Below are positions 58,806-64,000 of a stretch of 64,000 nucleotides of DNA, one piece after another. Below the pieces are notes generated by a model that was not told the DNA's origin, ran no database searches, and was given only the letters and a program-made list of their open reading frames with translations. How positions within the stretch are numbered: position 1 is the first letter of the stretch; every line of letters begins with the position of its first letter. Source of the stretch: Viola odorata (lineage: Eukaryota > Streptophyta > Magnoliopsida > Malpighiales > Violaceae); contig OY829545.1 in assembly GCA_963691705.1 (NCBI GenBank), positions 34,273,475 to 34,337,474 on the forward strand. Direction: 5' to 3'. The translations under genes and the position numbers were made by a program.

Positions 58806-61800
58806 AAAAAAAACAAAGATAAATTCTGCCAAATGTAAACCTGTTCAAAATTATCTAAATCCTCATTAACATGTGGGCCTCTTTAGTATTTGATGATTTT
58901 TCTTGGGCCACTAAATCTAATCTAGTTCTTAGGCCGGTAGATACTATTCACAAAATTTAAGAAAATAGAGTAAGTAACCGTGGAAATAGCCAAACGCCGG
59001 GAGGTAAAAAAAAAAATTCTGCCAAATTAAAAAAAACAAAGATAAATTCTCCATGATAATAATAATCTGCATAATTTTCAAGTCAAGAAAATCAAAACTT
59101 CAGCCTTCAATTCCAATCAAAACTATGTTCCTTTCTTCTCCTTATGATTATTAGAGAACATAATATTATACTAGGACAGTAGGACTGGATGACAACAGTT
59201 AATATTCTTGCAGCTCCTAGTTACCAAGTTGGATGCAATACCAATGCAAAACTATAACACCATTAGATATACTTATTTAAATTATATGCCAACCTTAATT
59301 GCCACTTCTTGATGATCTTTCAACACTGCATGATGCACTTGAGCAATAGATGCACTTGAGCAATAGATGCAGCAACTATTGGTTGTTCATCGAAAGACAA
59401 AAATCTGGCACATTTAAGAAAAATCCAATAGTCAGCAAAACAATTTCATCTCAACCCCCCTACTCTTCTACTCTCCATTTTACCCAAAGTACGTATATTT
59501 CCTTTACTACTGGTTGTTTCTTCATCAATTATATGAATAGCTACTAACTAGCTCCTACAGCTGCGGCTGCTTGTAAACCATCCCAAAACCATAACCCAAA
59601 CTAGATTTTACAGGTTTGGCTAGTTACATTTTAAAAATGCTTGGCTCTAGTTTGCTCAATTCAACAGTAAAACCAACAGTTGAAACCATTTCCCAGTGCA
59701 CATATATTCCAAAATAATAAGCATAAATTGTTTGTTTATTCCTCAATTGTTTAAAATTTGGAAAGTAATATTTTGTTTGCAGATTTTAATATGTTATTGT
59801 TATGAAACTATTAATATGTTAAAATATGAAACATACCTTGTCTTTCAAATTTAATTGCAAAAAAAAATTGTTTCCCAAAATACATGTGATTCCAGGTCCT
59901 AAAGTATTAATACTGTCCATTGGGTCTCTAAACTATTCGTTACTAGTCAACACCGTCACTCTATCTATGCTCTATTAAAAGACTGGTGTTAAACCGGACA
60001 TATTTGTGAGATGCACCATCAAGAAATATGCCTTTTATGGGCTTGTCCAAGCTTTGGCACTGGCAAATGGACATTTTGTTGGTTTTGAAAAACCTATTGT
60101 GCATGAGGAGAGGCTATTGGAGGTTTAATAAAACAGTTCATGCCTAAAACCTCCTCTACAAATGCACAAACCATGCTTCCATCACCAAACAGCAAACCTT
60201 TCTTCAAATGATTGGAACCTTTAAGCTTATAGTTCCCTCCCCCCCTTCATAAAGTCCTTTAGACGAGGACTCAACATTTATATTCAATTAAGCATTAGAC
60301 TACACCACAATTGTGCAAAACTCATAGGGTACTTCTGATCAAATTATCCAAACCTAAAGAGGAAATAAACTAAAAAGCTAAAACAGAGATTGCCAGGGTT
60401 TGGCTTAACAGGAAATGATAAATAATCAATGAAAACATGCATGATCATTGACTAAAGTTTGTTCGAGCATCATTTTTAAAGCAGGGGAATAATAGTGTGC
60501 AAGAGATGCAACTAAGAAGACACAACACAACTAATAACACAGACCATAAAGCACATTCAAACTTACAAAAAAACTTAGTTCAAGAAACCTAACAATCCAG
60601 CATGGATATATAAAACAAATTGATTAGCACCGTCAATGACCACAGATTACTGCGCTGTAAAATTTGACAAGATAAACATAATTGGCAAGTGAGATGCTTA
60701 CATGTTAGATAAATCCTGACCAAGATTGCTAATTAACACTTTTTTTATGGCTTTGAAATGACAAGGAGACGCCTACAGGATTAGAAATGAGAAGGTTGGC
60801 ATAGGAACATTAATTGGATGAAGAGATTAAATACATGAGAGTTCCTACCAACCTATTGATTTGCAAAATGTGAAGTAGCCTTAAGTCACTGTCCATGGGC
60901 TAATTGCAGTATTTCATAAAGGCACACAGAGCAGAACATGGCTGTATATACTATCGAAAAATAACTATTGAATTACATAACCCTTAAAGATATATGTCAT
61001 TGTTACCGAAGTTTAAATTCAATAAGAACATGTATAAAATGCGTTGTATACTAAATTCCTTTTGAATATTATCCAAAAATAAAAAGGATAAAAACATGGA
61101 ACATACGTGTCCCTTGCTGTCAAGCATTCATTTCTAACAAATCCATGTTTCCCATAGGTAGGATAAAATACACTATATAAAAAGGCTCCACTTCCAGAAT
61201 ACTTTCTCATGGTCATTTGTGTTTTGATTTTTTTCTCTGAAACCAACCACATATATGCACAAAGAACCCAATTCACTGATCAATATGGATGAATTAATTG
61301 AAGAACAAAACCTACAAGCCTCCTCATGCTTATTATTGCCAGGCAGCCATGATCACTACAAGAAGCATGCAAAATAGAGTACATTTTACTCTATTTGTTG
61401 ATGAAACCAAACCAACCCAACTGCAAGCTACTGATGCGCAGCAATGTTAGCTCCTAACAAAAAGCTACTGCTTAATTTAGTCATATTCACTCCTACTAAT
61501 TAGAAACCACAGAATATTTCCAAAACAGAGAGTGAAAGAAAGGAAATGAATTAACTGGGAAAATCAAGTTGGAAAAATTGACAAAATTGAAGAACCAAAA
61601 CCTAGATTGTTTTGTTAACATAGATAAAAATGCAAGCAGCTCGCAGCTCGAGACTCGCTTCCTAAAAAGTAGAAATGAAAAGCTTGAAAAACTCCGGGGA
61701 ATTGAATTCGAGACCGGAATTCAAGTTCCTGAAGAGAAAGAAACAACAACAAAAAAATCTAGCCAATTGGATCTTCAATTCAGCTCAATTACATGAACCA

Positions 61801-61900
61801 AAGCCTCGAAATGGGTGTGAATTGAAGCACACCGACACTGGGAATCAGTTCAAGAAAAACCCAGAATAATGCAGCGAGAACAAGAAAAAGTACCTTGTGT
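58806..61900. other. Cargo region of element B, content unidentified
   Basis: About 3.1 kb without a long conserved ORF. On the minus strand the shared leader is followed by a donor-like CACACAAGGTAC at about 61895, suggesting the rest is intron and exon sequence of a captured gene, but I recognise no product. An 85-codon open stretch at 61019-61276 (minus) shows no family features. Confidence 0.45.
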
Positions 61901-62177
61901 GAGCAGTAGAGAGAGGCGACGCTAGAGAGAGGGAGGAGGAGGACGGCGGCCAGAGAGGGATTGAGGATGGTGTGAAAGGACAAAGGAGGAGGAAATAAAA
62001 TGTCATATCCATTCGGGTATTTTCGGGTATTTTACCCAGTGATACCCGAATGGGTATGGGTAATATCCAAACCATACCCAGTCAAACCGGGTATGGTTTG
62101 GATATTACCCGGTCAAACAGCTATGGGTATGGGCGGGTATCCGGGTATGGATACCCGTTGCCATCCCTAAATACAAG

Positions 62178-62867
62178 TCGTTCTAAAAGCCACAAAAAGC
62201 AATTACTTTTCTGCTGGCATAAAATGTCACTAGTTTTATCTTTAGGTGTAGAGTAATTATCTTTTTGCTAGAAATACATTCCCGACATTGATTTCAAGCA
62301 TTTTAAAATAAAATATTAATTTATTTCTATTTTGAACAATTAAATTTATATTTTAAATATATTATTATTAATTTATTAAATTAGATCATTTATTAAAGAA
62401 ATTAGGATTAAAATTATTATTTTTGCGACATACATGAAAAAAAAATTGTATAATTAAATGTAGATGTAATAATAGTAAAAATTACTACTATAAAATATAA
62501 AAAAAGTCAATAATTAATTTAAATTAAGGTCATAAAAAGTAATTTCGATTATTTCTTAGAAAATCCTAAAGAATAGCCAAGTAAATGTACTTATCAGCAT
62601 TGTTTACTATCATACCTCAACCTATCTGGATTTAGTGGCAAGTGATGATTCTTTAAAACAGAACAAAAAAGGTTAATTAATTAAAATTGATACAAAACGA
62701 AAAATAAAGAAAATTTGATAGTAACAACATCAAGATGAGCATTTGTTAACGAAAACAAAACTCTTAGCACACTTAAATTTGAAAAAAAAAAAATATTTCG
62801 AGTACTACTCTTCCTTACATGCACTACGCGTACATGTGAAAGAATTGTGCAATTACTTGTTGAATTG
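62178..62867. other. AT-rich intergenic sequence
   Basis: No gene seen; the end next to 62867 should hold the 3' UTR of the dirigent gene. The missing eL42 exons are not here. Confidence 0.6.

Positions 62868-64000
<1,133 letters not shown>

Larger units (their letters stand above)
58246..62169. mobile_element. hAT-like element B (3924 bp), relative of element A with different cargo
   Basis: TAGGGATGGCAA at 58246 and TTGCCATCCCTA ending at 62169, flanked by exact 8-bp AATACAAG (58238-58245 and 62170-62177). The left about 560 bp (subterminal part, minisatellite 58460-58735, shared unique tract to about 58805) and the right about 260 bp (C/T-rich leader and GGGTA-rich end) match element A; the middle (58806-61900) is unrelated to A. 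No transposase gene seen. Confidence 0.88.

Overview
The window is nuclear DNA of a flowering plant, most likely a eudicot. Evidence: a chloroplast GDT1/PAM71-type gene with 12 GT-AG exons, a dirigent gene, a PPR gene, one exon of ribosomal protein eL42, and plant-specific transposon families (Athila, Tekay, CRM-like, SIRE-like copia, PIF/Harbinger, CACTA, hAT). The species cannot be named from the sequence. Most of the window is nested transposable elements; host genes occupy only about 38.1-42.9 kb and 62.9-64.0 kb.

Region 1 (1-20.85 kb): an old Athila-type Ty3/gypsy element (1-16512, 5' end outside the window) appears to sit inside an older Tekay/Del chromovirus whose 3' half continues at 16513-20848. 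The Athila copy is itself split twice. A gag-pol-less LTR element occupies 2207-4903 (site duplication CCTTT) inside the reverse transcriptase. A gag-only element occupies 8656-12133 (CAAGG) inside the env-like ORF. Athila decay is mainly Q-to-TAG/TAA, W-to-TAG and R-to-TGA changes, as expected from deamination of methylated cytosine.

Region 2 (20.87-29.1 kb): an almost complete Ty3/gypsy element on the minus strand, probably CRM-type (8225 bp, site duplication GTAAG), with three frameshifts. The 2207-4903 element is a deletion relative of this family.

Region 3 (29.1-38 kb): a CACTA terminus with subterminal repeats, a short inverted-repeat element, a solo-LTR-like segment, and a Mutator-like element with long terminal inverted repeats. 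The last carries fragments of two host genes: the first large exon of a purine permease, and an unidentified coding fragment on the other strand.

Region 4 (38.1-43 kb): an apparently intact GDT1/PAM71/CMT1-like chloroplast cation transporter gene on the minus strand. The twelve exons join to 387 codons.

Region 5 (43.3-48 kb): a PIF/Harbinger-like transposase pseudogene between inverted repeats.

Region 6 (48.07-62.17 kb): the most unusual part. Two related hAT-like elements lie 413 bp apart: A (48065-57832, TSD CTTTAAAA) and B (58246-62169, TSD AATACAAG). They share TAGGGATGGCAA termini, a 20-bp minisatellite and a C/T-rich leader, but carry different cargo. A carries almost all of an At1g03560-type PPR gene, fused in frame to an ATG in the element's own end. 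That gene was later split by a 6.7-kb non-autonomous copia element.

Region 7 (62.9-64 kb): a dirigent gene with an unclear start, and the 5' part of an eL42 gene whose next exon is not found downstream.
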